Assembly (NCBI RefSeq): GCF_023101765.2
Contig: NC_064227.1
Span: 6,271,592-6,335,591, forward strand
DNA from: Spodoptera frugiperda
Taxonomy: Eukaryota; Arthropoda; Insecta; Lepidoptera; Noctuidae
Length of the DNA: 64,000 nucleotides
Direction of reading: 5' to 3'
In this document: piece by piece, positions 21,016-31,543 of the stretch
Numbering within the stretch: the stretch's first letter is position 1
How the letters are laid out: each line of letters begins with the position of its first letter
Program-made: the position numbers and the translations under genes
Notes under the pieces: generated by a model
The model's database searches: none
What the model saw: the letters and a program-made list of their open reading frames with translations, nothing else
Told to the model about the DNA's origin: nothing

Positions 21016-22199
21016 ATAAAAAAAATATACGAGTATGAGGTAAACTCAAAAATAAGGCCTTGATTATATAAACGAAAATAAACAAGTACTTACTGCTACC
21101 GAAAGACTTAAAATCGAAAAATCTAATACAATTTTGCTTGAGTCAGAAGATAAAAAAGCGACAACTGTCAAGCTTATGTTAATGATGCTGTTAAGCAGCA
21201 AAAAAAGAAATTAATTAAACAAACAAACAATAATTTAATCTTTTTGTGGATACATAAAAGAGCTTCAGTTTTTTAGAACACAAAAAATGTGAAAAATTGT
21301 ATACTAATATTTAATTTAAAATTCAACTCAAAGGCAGGCTTAATTACTTAAAAAGGTAAAAATATTCAAATAAGCTCAGCAGTTTTTAAGATTAAACCCA
21401 AATATGAACATTCATTTTTATGTTTTTTGCGAACGATGTTTTGTTATGTGCATATTTTTTTGTAAATGTTTGACTTTCATGAGTAATTTCGAAAGCGGTT
21501 TGGTATTATAAAACTTTTAGTTTTTTGTTAATATTAAGTAATATTAAAATGGAATTTAATCCTTAGTTATTAGGAATAAGGTTAAAATTCCTATTTTGAT
21601 CTGGCTCATGAATAAAAATCTTTTGGTTAATTGGTTAGTTTATTCCAGCCGGCCAATCAAAACCGAATGCGCTCTCCTCTCGATTACTTTAAACGTAAAG
21701 CAAACTCATACTAAGGATACAGATTGACCCATCAGGGAATACAAACCGTCACTGTCAAACTAACACAGAATAACTATAAAACAATTACAGTAATCAAATT
21801 TTATGTCTCACTGTCGGAGAGTTGAGTCGTAAAGCAACTCGCCGAGGTGTGAACGAGGCATAAGAACATAAACTTCAAGAGGTCCAGTGACTTAGTTCAT
21901 TCAAATATTTGACTTAAGACCGTAAACGCGGCATGGGTTTTCATACAGAATTTGGAGTGAAGAATTGTGGAAACTACTGAACTGATTTTAATGGAACTTT
22001 GAACTCAAAAAGTTTAAAAATTTGGAATATTTTCGTAAGTAAGTAGTTTAAGAGTGCATAGATACTTTATTTCTCTCTATCATTCCAAATTAATTTTTCT
22101 GACTGTCTGAATCATTTTTCGAAAATGTTAAAGTTTTAAACTTTTTTGATCTTAATTATTATGTTTTTCGACTTTCTCTCAAAAACAAAAACTCAACTA
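21016..22199. other. AT-rich unique block with a half MITE
   Basis: About 21640-21723 holds one arm of the CTTAGTAC-type foldback MITE ('ccggccaatcaaaaccgaatgcgctctc...gcaaactcatactaagg'). The remainder has no recognisable gene or repeat. Confidence 0.45.
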
Positions 22200-22300
22200 A
22201 TTTCGAGTGTCCCATGAGTGCCCAATGATTATGAGTCCCTAGTCCGGCTTGAAACTAGTTGAGTTCCTCATCAAACAACTATTCGAGTATTAATATAATC
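22200..22300 (-). repeat. PAL family fragment
   Basis: 'ttatgagtccctagtccggc', 'ttgaaactagttgagttcct' and 'catcaaacaact' correspond to one arm of the PAL repeat. Confidence 0.55.
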
Positions 22301-22842
22301 AAAGTCAAAAGTTCATGTTTTTGGATAGTTTGTATGAAAACCCATACCATGTAAATGTTCATAAAATGCCTAAGACGGACCACATTGACTGAAGAATGGG
22401 AGTCAGTCAGGACTCCCCTTCAATTTAAATTATTTCAACGCGAAAATTTCGCGAATCCACCCCATGGTTTTAATCCAAGTTATTTGGGGAATTTCGCAAA
22501 GTTTCGACCGAAATTCTCGATGAAGTATCGAATTTTTCGGTAAATTATTGTTGTTGTGTTTCGTATCGAAATGTTAATTATTTATTTAGATTATTTTGTT
22601 ATGTTTTTGTTACATAGGTATGGGTTTAGCTGTCGAGAGAATTCATTCGTTTTTTTTTATTGTTTTTGCAGTTCCACATTTTTTTTTTTCATTTTGTGTT
22701 GAAAATATTGGGTAAAGTAATGGATATTTTTTACTCACAATAGATTACGCAAAATGTTTAGTTTATAAAAATGTTATGAAATATCTAAAACAGAAAATAC
22801 CCATAGCTGAAAACATTTTTTTTCAATTATTTTCTAGATGTT
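22301..22842. other. unique sequence
   Basis: A 62-codon ORF at 22355-22543 has no motif. No gene is called. Confidence 0.4.
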
Positions 22843-22915
22843 TCGAGTGTCCATGGACGATGGCGATTGCTTACCAGTCAGGATTATACGTGTGCTCGTT
22901 TACCGGTAAATGTAA
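22843..22915 (-). mobile_element. Rep-B 5' fragment
   Basis: 'tttcgagtgtccatggacga', 'tggcgattgcttaccagtca' and 'gctcgtttaccgg' on the minus strand. Confidence 0.7.
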
Positions 22916-23034
22916 ATAAACAAATGTAATATAAAAAAAATAGGGTCTGACATCTTACTGAGACGTATGCAACCAAGGTGTATGATTCGACATCTAAGTC
23001 AAGCAAAATCTTACTGTTCTTACCAATTTTTAAG

Positions 23035-23175
23035 GTTCGAAAATCATCCAATATCTTTTCCCGCCTTGGGCAAGGCGAGAGGAAATGTCAGGCTCTAACT
23101 GACTAAAAACTGCCCCGTTCCTATTCCTGCTTTCGAGCCGGATCCCTGGTAACCCGCTAGTAGTCCGTAGCTTCA
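23035..23175 (-). mobile_element. R1-tail short copy
   Basis: 'aaatcatccaatatcttttc', 'ccgccttgggcaaggcgaga', 'gactaaaaactgccccgttc' and 'gtaacccgctagtagtccg'. No coding part. Confidence 0.8.
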
Positions 23176-24123
23176 ACAAAATATTCCGAAAGCTAAGTAT
23201 CAATTTCCAATCTCCCGAAACAAATTGTCGCAGCTAAACTTTGGATTAAGACAAACACCGAACTGTCTACACTCGATGAAACAAAATACTATCGCTGTAG
23301 GATTGAATCATTGCATTTTATGATCCCTTTGTCTCGAAATGGTTGACCAGTGACTAATAGAAAGTAATGTTGTTTGTATACTAACATCTAGTACAAACTA
23401 CTATTGTTTATAAACATTAGAATATAATAAAATATTGTTGTAGTACGACGATTAGTTAGTAGGTATCGATTTTGATTCATTTTCAATAGAAAAACTCTAC
23501 AAACATTTTTGGTTTTTATAATTTTAATCTTTTTGTTTTCGTGTTATTCATGTAACATCAGCTTTAACCAGTTGATTAAAATCATTATTATATAAAAATA
23601 AACATTTAATATATTTTTTTAAATTAAAATCATTTTAACATCACCTATTTACAGCGTTTGGCAGCGTTCCGTTTACACCCTGTATAATGTATATCTACTA
23701 CCATACTATTTATTTCCAAGAATTACAAAAGAGTAAATCTAGAAAGTATATTACGAAGCAGATTTGGAATAAATGATTTCACTTTGATTCTGAATGACCT
23801 ATATAGACAAAATTCTGCGTACTTCTTAGAATCACAACAAGCGCTACAAACATATCAGAAAACAATTTAATAAACAAACAAAGCAACAATAAGAGACAAT
23901 AAAGTAACATACTCCAGTGCCCACCCAATATTTGTCAATAAGCCGATATGATATCAATAAAGTCACCGTATATTATTACTTAAATATTTTCCCTTTAATA
24001 TAAGTCAAGTATCCAATGACATTCAGGCTTAATATTACTCGAAACACGAGAGTAGTTGAACCCACACATGTATTGAGTATATAAACACTCTTTCAGGTGG
24101 AAATAAGGATTTATTTATTGTAA
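23176..24123. other. AT-rich unique block
   Basis: No gene or repeat family is recognised. Confidence 0.45.
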
Positions 24124-24270
24124 ACTAGCTTCTGTCAGCGGCTTCGCCCGCGTTCCGCGATAAAAAGTATCCTATGTGTTATTCCAGACCATAATCTACT
24201 TCTGTTCCAAATTTCATCCCGATCCCTTCAGCCGTTTTGACGTTATTGAGTAACAAACATACACACACTT
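24124..24270 (+). mobile_element. RTE-like LINE 3' tail
   Basis: 'actagcttctgtcagcggct', 'tcgcccgcgttccgcg', 'cctatgtgttattccagacc' and 'caaatttcatcccgatccct', ending 'gagtaacaaacatacacaca'. Confidence 0.65.
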
Positions 24271-24611
24271 TTTTCAACTCAAGGCCCAACGTGAACCTCC
24301 ACAAAATGTTATAAAAAACTCAAAAACGGAGAACACACGAATGAATCCGATTCCAACATAGGATCATGACCAATAAAAAACAGGGTTAATAATAATGCGT
24401 CGTATGAAACAAAAAAACTTATAAATCGGCTTAGAATATTGTAGGGAGACTCGTCTACAAACTACCCACACGATGTACGTGCTTAGTTTAATCCTAATGC
24501 TAAAGACCATTAAAATTATCCACGGTAGTAAGTTTCAAAGCGAGGGAGTAAGGTTTTAAAGTAGCATGAAAGGGGATTGAATTTATTATCTATAGACTAG
24601 TAAATGTTCTG
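24271..24611. other. unique sequence
   Basis: Nothing recognisable is seen. Confidence 0.4.
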
Positions 24612-24720
24612 TGACCATAGTTAAGTCTTTGACTGCAAATAGAGAACTGTTGAAGGCAAATCCTCCGCTAACGTCGGTCACCACTGATCACCACGGCGTT
24701 CAATGTGTTAAGGGTCTAAC
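24612..24720 (+). repeat. TCTTTGACTGC repeat
   Basis: 'ttaagtctttgactgcaaat', 'actgttgaaggcaaatcctc' and 'cacggcgttcaatgtgttaa'. The first two blocks recur at 62777-62845. Short ORFs in it are not genes. The class is unknown. Confidence 0.5.
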
Positions 24721-24756
24721 TAAGAACTTGATATCACCCTGGGCAAGAGTGCAGAT

Positions 24757-24900
24757 AGACTGCCTAACGGGTTACCAGGACTCCGGCTCGAAAAGCAGGA
24801 GTAGGAACGGGGTGGTTTTTAGTCAGTAAGAGTCTGACACTCCTTCTCACCTCGCCCAAGGCGGGAGAAGTCATTAGATGATTTTCACCCTCAAAAAAGG
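24757..24900 (+). mobile_element. R1-tail short copy
   Basis: 'cctaacgggttaccaggact', 'ccggctcgaaaagcaggagt', 'aggaacggggtggttttta' and 'gcccaaggcgggagaagtca', then an A-rich end. Confidence 0.85.
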
Positions 24901-25178
24901 GTAAGTACAGATACAGAGCAAAATGACATAGCATTTAGAAAAATCTGGTTAAGACTCAGTGCAGGTCTCAAAATTAGTTTAGAAAAAGGTTAGGGGGGAA
25001 AAATACAAAACGTTCTATTATTTATACTATTTTTCTGCAAAGGAAAACAGAATCCCTGACATTTTCTTTTAAGCAGACTCCCGGATACATAGGACTCATA
25101 AACAAAACTCATAGCATTAATAAGAAAAAGAGTGGTGATGTCAACGTATGTATACACCTATGACCTCTGCCTACCCCC
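24901..25178. other. spacer ending in a SINE-A-like tail
   Basis: 'tatacacctatgacctctgcctacccc' at 25151-25177 resembles the SINE-A 3' end and is broken by the poly(T) of the next element. The rest is unique. Confidence 0.4.
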
Positions 25179-25345
25179 TTTTTTTTTTTTTTTTTTGAGG
25201 GGGAAAATCATCCAATGACTTCTCCCGCCTTGGGCAAGGCGAAAGGGAGTGTCAGACTCTTACTGACTAAAAACCACCCCGTTCCTTCTCCTGCTTTTCG
25301 ACCCGAAGCCCCGGTAAACCCGCTAGGTAGTCCGCAGCTCCGGAT
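25179..25345 (-). mobile_element. R1-tail short copy with long poly(A)
   Basis: A poly(T) run (25179-25196) is the poly(A) tail on the minus strand. It is followed by 'gaaaatcatccaatgacttc', 'tgtcagactcttactgacta', 'aaaaccaccccgttccttct' and 'ccgctaggtagtccgcagct'. The 64-codon plus ORF is inside it and is spurious. Confidence 0.88.
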
Positions 25346-25694
25346 CAGTTCCTACCCCCTGGAGCAAGCAACCGACACCACAAGCTACCGTTACGCCTAT
25401 TGTGTTTAATTATGTCCTGTACCGACTTCTCGGAAGGTTGGATATCTGATAATGAGTACGTATAAACATATAAACATACATATAATGTATCATGACTCTT
25501 TTCTTCGAAGGGACGAAGGGCAAGGAAATATCTCGGCCTTTTATTTGGAAAAGGACAGGGCGAGGTGTATATTGTGGAATGTAATACTCAGTTTTCGCTA
25601 GTAATGGTTTCTCGTATTATAAAGTGCAAATCAGCAATTGTATATACCGGTCAGAGATTCAAATTTCTTTAATATGTAAAACAATTTGAACATG
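25346..25694. other. unique sequence
   Basis: Nothing recognisable is seen. Confidence 0.4.
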
Positions 25695-25696
25695 TA

Positions 25697-25906
25697 AGGT
25701 GTTCTATAAGTATCTGCCACGGCTTTAATGGGATGTATTGTGTATTTGTGAACCACTTTATGCAGAGTAGAGTTAATGTTTATTTAACTTCTTTATGCTC
25801 TAAAATAGCATTTATTGGCCCGAGGCACGAATTGTTTTCACTATTGTAATCTTCAAACACAACACTATATCCTATTAAAGTCGTGGCAGATTATTTTAGA
25901 ACACCT
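25697..25906. mobile_element. TA-flanked MITE, mariner/Tc1-like
   Basis: About 50 bases at each end are imperfect inverted repeats: AGGTGTTCTATAAGTATCTG from 25697 pairs with CAGATTATTTTAGAACACCT to 25906, and 'ccacggctttaat' pairs with 'attaaagtcgtgg'. TA lies directly outside both ends (25695-25696, 25907-25908), as expected for Tc1/mariner target duplication. The element is 210 bp and non-coding. Confidence 0.78.
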
Positions 25907-25908
25907 TA

Positions 25909-26565
25909 TATAATTTTTTTATCATCCTATGCATGATTAGGAATCGAATATGAGCTTGACACCAATAGCTGGTTGCTTTAACTTGCGATCATTCGACCCA
26001 CAAGGCAGTTACATATAAATGGATACTTATAAAATATTAATAGGGCAAAACCAAAACGAATCTTCATGACAGACAGACAGCAAACCCAAATAGGGTACCG
26101 CTACCTTCCTTACTATACGGAACCTTTTAAAATATATATAGGGTGCTGGAATTTCCTCACAAATTCTTCCCGAACCCTCCCAATTCATGTAAGCACCTAT
26201 GGTTCCCTGAGGCGAACAAATCCATTCATACATACAGACAATACATACATATTTACATATAGAGACCAGGAAAAACCGAAAAAACCTTAAAAGGTTTCAT
26301 AGGGAAGGTCCATTCAACACCAGAATAACTTGACCTTTAATAATGGCGCTGCATGTCAAGGGAATCTTCAATTGTTTACGAATTTTGTACTCGTTTGTGT
26401 TAGTTCCGCATTTGAACAGGGGTCTTGTTAAACTGGATTTTTGTTTTAAGAAAGCACCCGTGAAACGTGTTTTGTGGGTAAAATAATTATTGTTCGTATT
26501 ATATTATTATGGCTGTTTTTTAGCTGAAGAATATTGACAAGTACATTATAATGTACTGCAATGTA
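25909..26565. other. unique sequence
   Basis: Overlapping 68- and 74-codon ORFs on opposite strands near 26027-26290 lack motifs. No gene is called. Confidence 0.4.
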
Positions 26566-26713
26566 CCCTTAGTTCGAGTTTGCTATACGTTGTGCGAAAA
26601 CGAAACGAGACCGTATTCAGCGCTCTAATTGGCCGTAGGGAAGGATTAACCAATCAGAGCACCGAACGCGGTCTCGTTTCGATTTCGTTCATGAAACAAA
26701 CTCATACTAAGGG
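26566..26713. mobile_element. foldback MITE, same family as 4151-4301
   Basis: The ends CCCTTAGTTCGAGTTTG and CAAACTCATACTAAGGG pair. The inner arms 'aaacgagaccgtattcagcg' and 'cgaacgcggtctcgtttcg' pair as well, around 'ctaattggccgtaggg'. Confidence 0.75.
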
Positions 26714-27964
26714 CCCTGATCTTGTTAAAAGTTCCCATATTTAAAATGTGAGGTTTCTATTCATATATGAAGACGCTATAAAAACGTATCTACGCATATT
26801 TTCTCTTACTTCAAACCATATCAATTTCACCATAACCCAAAGAAAAACCGCAGAACAACATCATAGGCTACAAAAACATACTAATTATGAAACATAAATT
26901 AGTACTACAGAGAGAGACATCAAAGACTCCCACGGAGTACAGGGTTCGCGTCCCGTGTGATTAAAATTTCTGCGTTTTAAAAGAGAATTTTAAGTGAGAA
27001 GGATATGAAACTCGAGGGCATGTTGCCCAAATATTTGTGGGTCCGACCCTAACCTCAAAATTTACGGAATTCCGAATTTGTTGGAGATTCATTCGAATTA
27101 ATATGGCGTTTCGGTATAAAGGACATTTTTGGGATACGATTCCGTTTTCGATGCCAAGGATTTTTTATTGTTTGTGTGTGACTTGTGATAGTTTTATTAT
27201 TGACAAAAAAATAGAAACTATGGAAGCAAAAGTGACTCTAAAGTCTCTTGAAAGTTTATCAATATTAAGTAAATTTTACTACAGACCTGTAGGAAATACT
27301 TTCAAGCTTATAGTTATATAAGCTTGAAAGTACTGACTAGGAAAAAACTATTTTTACATTCTGTGTTTATTACAATCATCCACGTATTTTATTAAAATTA
27401 GCTAACATTAATTCAACAACTTCTACAAAGTTTTTTTCGAAAAATCTATGAAACTTCATTATATCATACGTACTAAACCAAAACTACCACTTATTTACAA
27501 AAAAATAAAAACAAATATGGCCAAATCTATTTCTGTTTTCAAAAACCCTAACCAACCTAACTTGACGTAACCCTAAAAATAAAATCCATAAATCTACACC
27601 CAGCCTAATACAATTGAAGTATAGACAATACAACGCTGTTGGTCTGCAATTAAACCCCGGGACACATCAGCGGCAGCCACCACAAATTACCTGCAACAAT
27701 ATAAATAATGCTTTTAGTAAATCATACTTTTGTCATAGAGTAGAAATATACACAGAAAATATAAGTATAGAGTAGATAACTCTGTAACTAGATGTCATTT
27801 CATATTTCAAATACAAACTTGGCAATTATACATGAATTAAACTTAAGTTCGCATATACTCCAATTAAATTAAAAATACAACACGTGTTACTGCGCATTAT
27901 CATGGCTATGGACCCCAAGTGTAGCTTGAAACGTAAGACGTAAAATACTATAAATTTAATATTC
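26714..27964. other. AT-rich unique block with one palindrome
   Basis: No gene is called. The 94-codon ORF at 27037-27321 ends inside a perfect palindrome at 27297-27332 (16-bp arms TACTTTCAAGCTTATA, loop GTTA). That ORF has no recognisable domain. Confidence 0.4.
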
Positions 27965-28125
27965 GATTGATTGTTAGTCTCGCTAAAACTCGAGATTGGC
28001 TGGACCGATTCGACTGATTCTCTTACCGGTCTTAAATGATTTGTGGAAGTCCAGAGAAGATTTAAGAAGTAGGAACAAAATGTTTGAGGCGGTACATACT
28101 TTGCCAGGTGAGCTAGTATAGAATT
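27965..28125 (-). repeat. CTAGATGGCCCGGCAAAC-type LINE tail
   Basis: Read in reverse it has 'ctagctcacctggcaaagta', 'gtaccgcctcaaacattttg', 'tcggtccagccaatctcgag' and 'ttttagcgagactaacaa'. This is the same order as the clearer copy at 57772-57935 on the plus strand. Confidence 0.6.
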
Positions 28126-28519
28126 ATTTCTTTAACTAGGCGTAGAATAAACAAAAGATTTCTATTACAAAATCCAACCGAACCTACTGCATATTTTTCT
28201 ACGCTTTGCCAATTTCATTTTTGTCCTTAATGTAGTGTAGTACGCCGATATTGTTCAGGACTAAGATTGATACGTCTGATTCGGTCAACGGGTAGGCGGG
28301 GACGAAAGTTCAAACTCTATTGTCTTCAAGTCATTATTCTGGAAATTAATATCTATGTACTAGATCTTAAGGTTGATAATTTATTTAGTGGTAAAGTGCT
28401 AAATAATTTTGTGTTTTAAGTATGGCTTGGTAAACTTTGTATCAAAGACAGTTGGTAAGAAAATATATGCCAAACAATTTTTTTTTAAAGTATATTAATT
28501 TTATTATGTTATTGGCCAA
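28126..28519. other. unique sequence
   Basis: Nothing recognisable is seen. Confidence 0.4.
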
Positions 28520-28762
28520 CTCACGTAACTGTTTGACGAGAAGATCTCGACTAGTTTCAAGCCATGCTAGAGCTAGAGGCACATATCCATGGCCAGTAGC
28601 AGCGCGACAATCGCCGCGTCGTGTGTCGCGGAATGCTGCTCATGAATATGAGCCTCTAGCTCGGCTTGAAACTAGTCGAGTTCCTCGTCAAACAGTTACG
28701 TGAGTAAGCCGATAACATAATAATTAATTTAGTATGTCTTACGAAAGTTATAATAAAAAAGT
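28520..28762 (+). mobile_element. PAL repeat, full foldback copy
   Basis: Long inverted arms: 'ctcacgtaactgtttgacga', 'cgactagtttcaagccatgc' and 'tagagctagaggca' pair with 'gcctctagctcggcttgaaa', 'ctagtcgagttcctcgtcaa' and 'acagttacgtgag'. A GC-rich centre ('cgacaatcgccgcgtcgtgtgtcgcgg') separates them, and a common tail follows ('ttagtatgtcttacgaaagt'). I cannot assign a class. The 88-codon ORF inside is a repeat translation. Confidence 0.7.
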
Positions 28763-28974
28763 ATCTATATTATTGTGTAGACATATAGAAATTGTTCATT
28801 TAGCTTAAATCTGTGAGGAAAGTAACAAACAAATTGGAATTGAGCCATTATTTCTTAATTTTACAACCGAAACTAATATTTATAGAATTCACATATTTAT
28901 ATAGAAAAGCATAGTTGTAACTTTCACTTGTTTTTATTGATATAGTTTGTTAAATTTGATTCGTTGACTATTGT
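28763..28974. other. spacer between inverted PAL copies
   Basis: AT-rich sequence of about 210 bases lying between two PAL copies whose tail motifs face each other. Confidence 0.45.
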
Positions 28975-29125
28975 TTATTATAACTTTCGTAAGACATACT
29001 AAATAAAAAATATCTCGGAAATAGTGTGTCGCGGAATGCTGCTCATGAATATGAGCCGAATATGAGCAATCTAGCATGGCTTGAAACTAGTCGAGTTCCT
29101 CGTCAAATAGTTATGTAATATGTAA
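28975..29125 (-). mobile_element. PAL repeat, partial copy
   Basis: 'ataactttcgtaagacatac' is the family tail in reverse. 'gtgtcgcggaatgctgctca', 'gcttgaaactagtcgagttc' and 'ctcgtcaaatagttatgta' follow. One arm only. Confidence 0.65.
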
Positions 29126-30182
29126 TCAATAACATGATAATTAATGAATATTGTTTAAAAAATGCTATTAATTATAATTGTAACTTTTTCATTAATTGTT
29201 AAATTAATGTCAAGTGCCATTTTAATACTAGGTGTCTAGGTCATTAGATACAAAAAAGCAATTAGTCTAATTAAAATAAAAGCTTTAACTTTGAATGCAA
29301 ATAATGACATTATTATAACACAAAAGCAAGTCAATTATATAACATTAACTAAAGAATATTAACTATAAATTGTTTAACTTATGAAACTTAAAAACTACAT
29401 AAAAAGAGAATTTGTTTCAAAGACCTCATTATAACTTTTCTGTTCATATTAATGTAAAATGTATGAACATTATATTAGTGGTCGTTTAAAAACTAAAGTT
29501 AAATATATCAGACTTCAATTCGTACTGGCTTACATTTAAGGCAAGGTGCTTTAATACAATCACATATATCACAGAACCCTTTTTTATAAGTTAGTAAAAT
29601 CATTCAGTGACTTCTCTTGCTTTGGGCGAGGCGAGAGAGAATGTTAGATTCTTGAACATGGAGGTGTTCACACAGATTTGAATAGTTGATTTATTTATTT
29701 TGTTTGAAAATTTCAATTTTGTAATATTCTGTTTTATGTTGAAATATTATTTAGTTGTATTGTACTTCTGTGGACGTGTACTACTTGTAGTTTCATTTAA
29801 ATCATATGAGTGATCTCCATACTGTATACATAGTTTATTTTACAAAGCATGTACAGTATATTACAGCCTAGTCATTTGTAAAACGCCATTTAATATAGAA
29901 ATAAGTAAACAATAACACTAAAAAACATCTGTTTTACATAATTTTATTTGTTCTACAATAAGTCTTACATAACAAGGCAACAGTTTACTTTGAAACGTAT
30001 ACAACAATGGATCTAAAACACTCAGGTATTTATTAGTAGGTAGTTAGTATCCTCGCTTAAACAGACGCCTACGCCGCACCGGCGGTTAATTCTACAATAT
30101 TCTAGAAATTACACATTAAATGTACTCTCAGAAAACTTATTTTACACAATCTACAAGACTATACGTGTCAAATACTTTAACT
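29126..30182. other. AT-rich unique block with an R1-tail scrap
   Basis: Positions 29597-29655 hold 'aaatcattcagtgacttctc' and 'tgggcgaggcgagagagaat', a short minus-strand remnant of the R1 tail. No gene is recognised elsewhere. Confidence 0.5.
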
Positions 30183-30280
30183 GTACGGTTGGTGCGGTGG
30201 CTGGGCAACTGGCTGCTGTGCAACGTGTAGCGGCTTCGATTCGAATTGGTGTATCGGGTCTAGGTGTCATTTGTGTATTA
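30183..30280 (+). mobile_element. SINE-C head
   Basis: 'gtacggttggtgcggtggct', 'gggcaactggctgctgtgca', 'acgtgtagcggcttcgattc' and 'gtgtatcgggtctaggtgtc'. The head and start of body match the copy at 62072. It then passes directly into an RTE-like tail. Confidence 0.6.
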
Positions 30281-30410
30281 TTTTAGACCGTAATCTACTT
30301 CTATCTCAAATTGCATCCCGTTCTCTTCAGTCGTTTTGACGATAATGAGTAACAAACATAAACTCAGAAACTTCCAAACTTTGTCATTTATAATATTAGT
30401 TAGATTTTTT
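30281..30410 (+). mobile_element. RTE-like tail joined to SINE-C
   Basis: 'agaccgtaatctacttctat', 'aaattgcatcccgttctctt', 'cagtcgttttgacgataatg' and 'agtaacaaacata' match the 24124 copy. The junction with the SINE-C head is either a chimeric retrocopy or a nested insertion. Confidence 0.55.
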
Positions 30411-30959
30411 TTATCATTTATAATGTTGGGCGAAGTCTCAGGTTCATTCAAAATAAAATAAGTATTAACAACATATTACCTTAATAATCAAACAATTGGT
30501 CTTCTGAATTTCCTCACACATTAAAGCTACTTACTATATGTACTACTCAAGAATACTTCCACACTCCAGCCTTCCCAAAATATTTCACAGGCTTCTAATT
30601 ATAATACATAACATAATAACACTAGGTAGTTACAGAACTTGCGTTTATTTTGAGAAATATAAGCTGCTAACAGCCCGTGGTTTCATTCGCCTAGAATCTA
30701 GATGAATGTTCAAGTTCAAGGTCAAGGGGCATCGGTTGTTTATGAAACAAAAGAAGATTCTTTTATGGGACAAGCTGGCCACAACCTCCCATACCACTGC
30801 AACTCCTGTAAGCCAGGATCTGCAGTAGATGCAACCATGAAAACACAGGAACACTGAAGTCCAGCGTGTCGCTAGGACATGAATGACTCTCTTCGATCTC
30901 GCAACGAAATAAATCAGAAGATATTATTAGAGGAGACAAAAAAATACGTATTCGTAGCA
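30411..30959. other. unique sequence, mildly GC-richer at 30700-30900
   Basis: Two overlapping minus ORFs (69 codons each) carry no motif. No gene is called. Confidence 0.35.
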
Positions 30960-31135
30960 ACTGGCGTCCCATTGTCTCTGCCTCCCTCCATGGGAGACAG
31001 GCGTGAGGTTATGTATGCCCATATGGGTAAGCTACCCAATGGTGAACGAATTTCTCAAAGCGGTTCAGTAGTTTCATAGCCTATTAAATACACAAATCAA
31101 CAATTAAATCTTTTGCTTTAGTATTACTAGTAAAG
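30960..31135 (+). repeat. SINE-A-like tail plus LINE-tail scrap
   Basis: 'tctctgcctccctccatggg' and 'agacaggcgtgaggttatgt' resemble the SINE-A 3' end but with a different middle. 31050-31090 has 'tctcaaagcggttcagtagt' and 'ttcatagcctattaaataca', typical of LINE 3' tails. Confidence 0.4.
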
Positions 31136-31419
31136 ATAAACAATTAGGTATAGAAATAGATACAAAGGTACACAGTCAATAACAACCATGATGAAATTAA
31201 TTAATGTTTACGCGGAACAAGATGGCGGCAATATAAATTGTTTTGTAGAAAGTGAGATTGCTGTGTAACATCACGCCTTTTATTTTATAAAGAAGTCAAC
31301 TGTGAGAGAATACAGAATTGCTTTCGAGATAAAGATATAAAATAGATATTTTCGAATAATAAAAAGTCATTAGTTAAACTTTTAAAGTGCTATAAGAAAT
31401 AATAATTGATTCCAATCTT

Positions 31420-31500
31420 TCGGGGCTACAGATCAAAGCAGGAGTAGAAACAGGGTGGTATTTAGTCAGTACGAATCTGATACTTCTTGCCTCATCAACG
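31420..31500 (+). mobile_element. R1-tail fragment, diverged
   Basis: 'cagatcaaagcaggagtaga', 'aacagggtggtatttagtca' and 'gtacgaatctgatactt' keep the family order with many changes. Confidence 0.6.
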
Positions 31501-31543
31501 AAAGAAAGAAAAGAAAGATAGATAGATAGAAAAGAAATGAAAG
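31501..31543. repeat. GAAA/GATA microsatellite
   Basis: Imperfect 'aaagaaagaaaagaaagatagatagatagaaaag' simple repeat at the end of the R1-tail fragment. The minus-strand 110-codon ORF starting here includes its reverse, rich in Phe and Ser. Confidence 0.8.
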
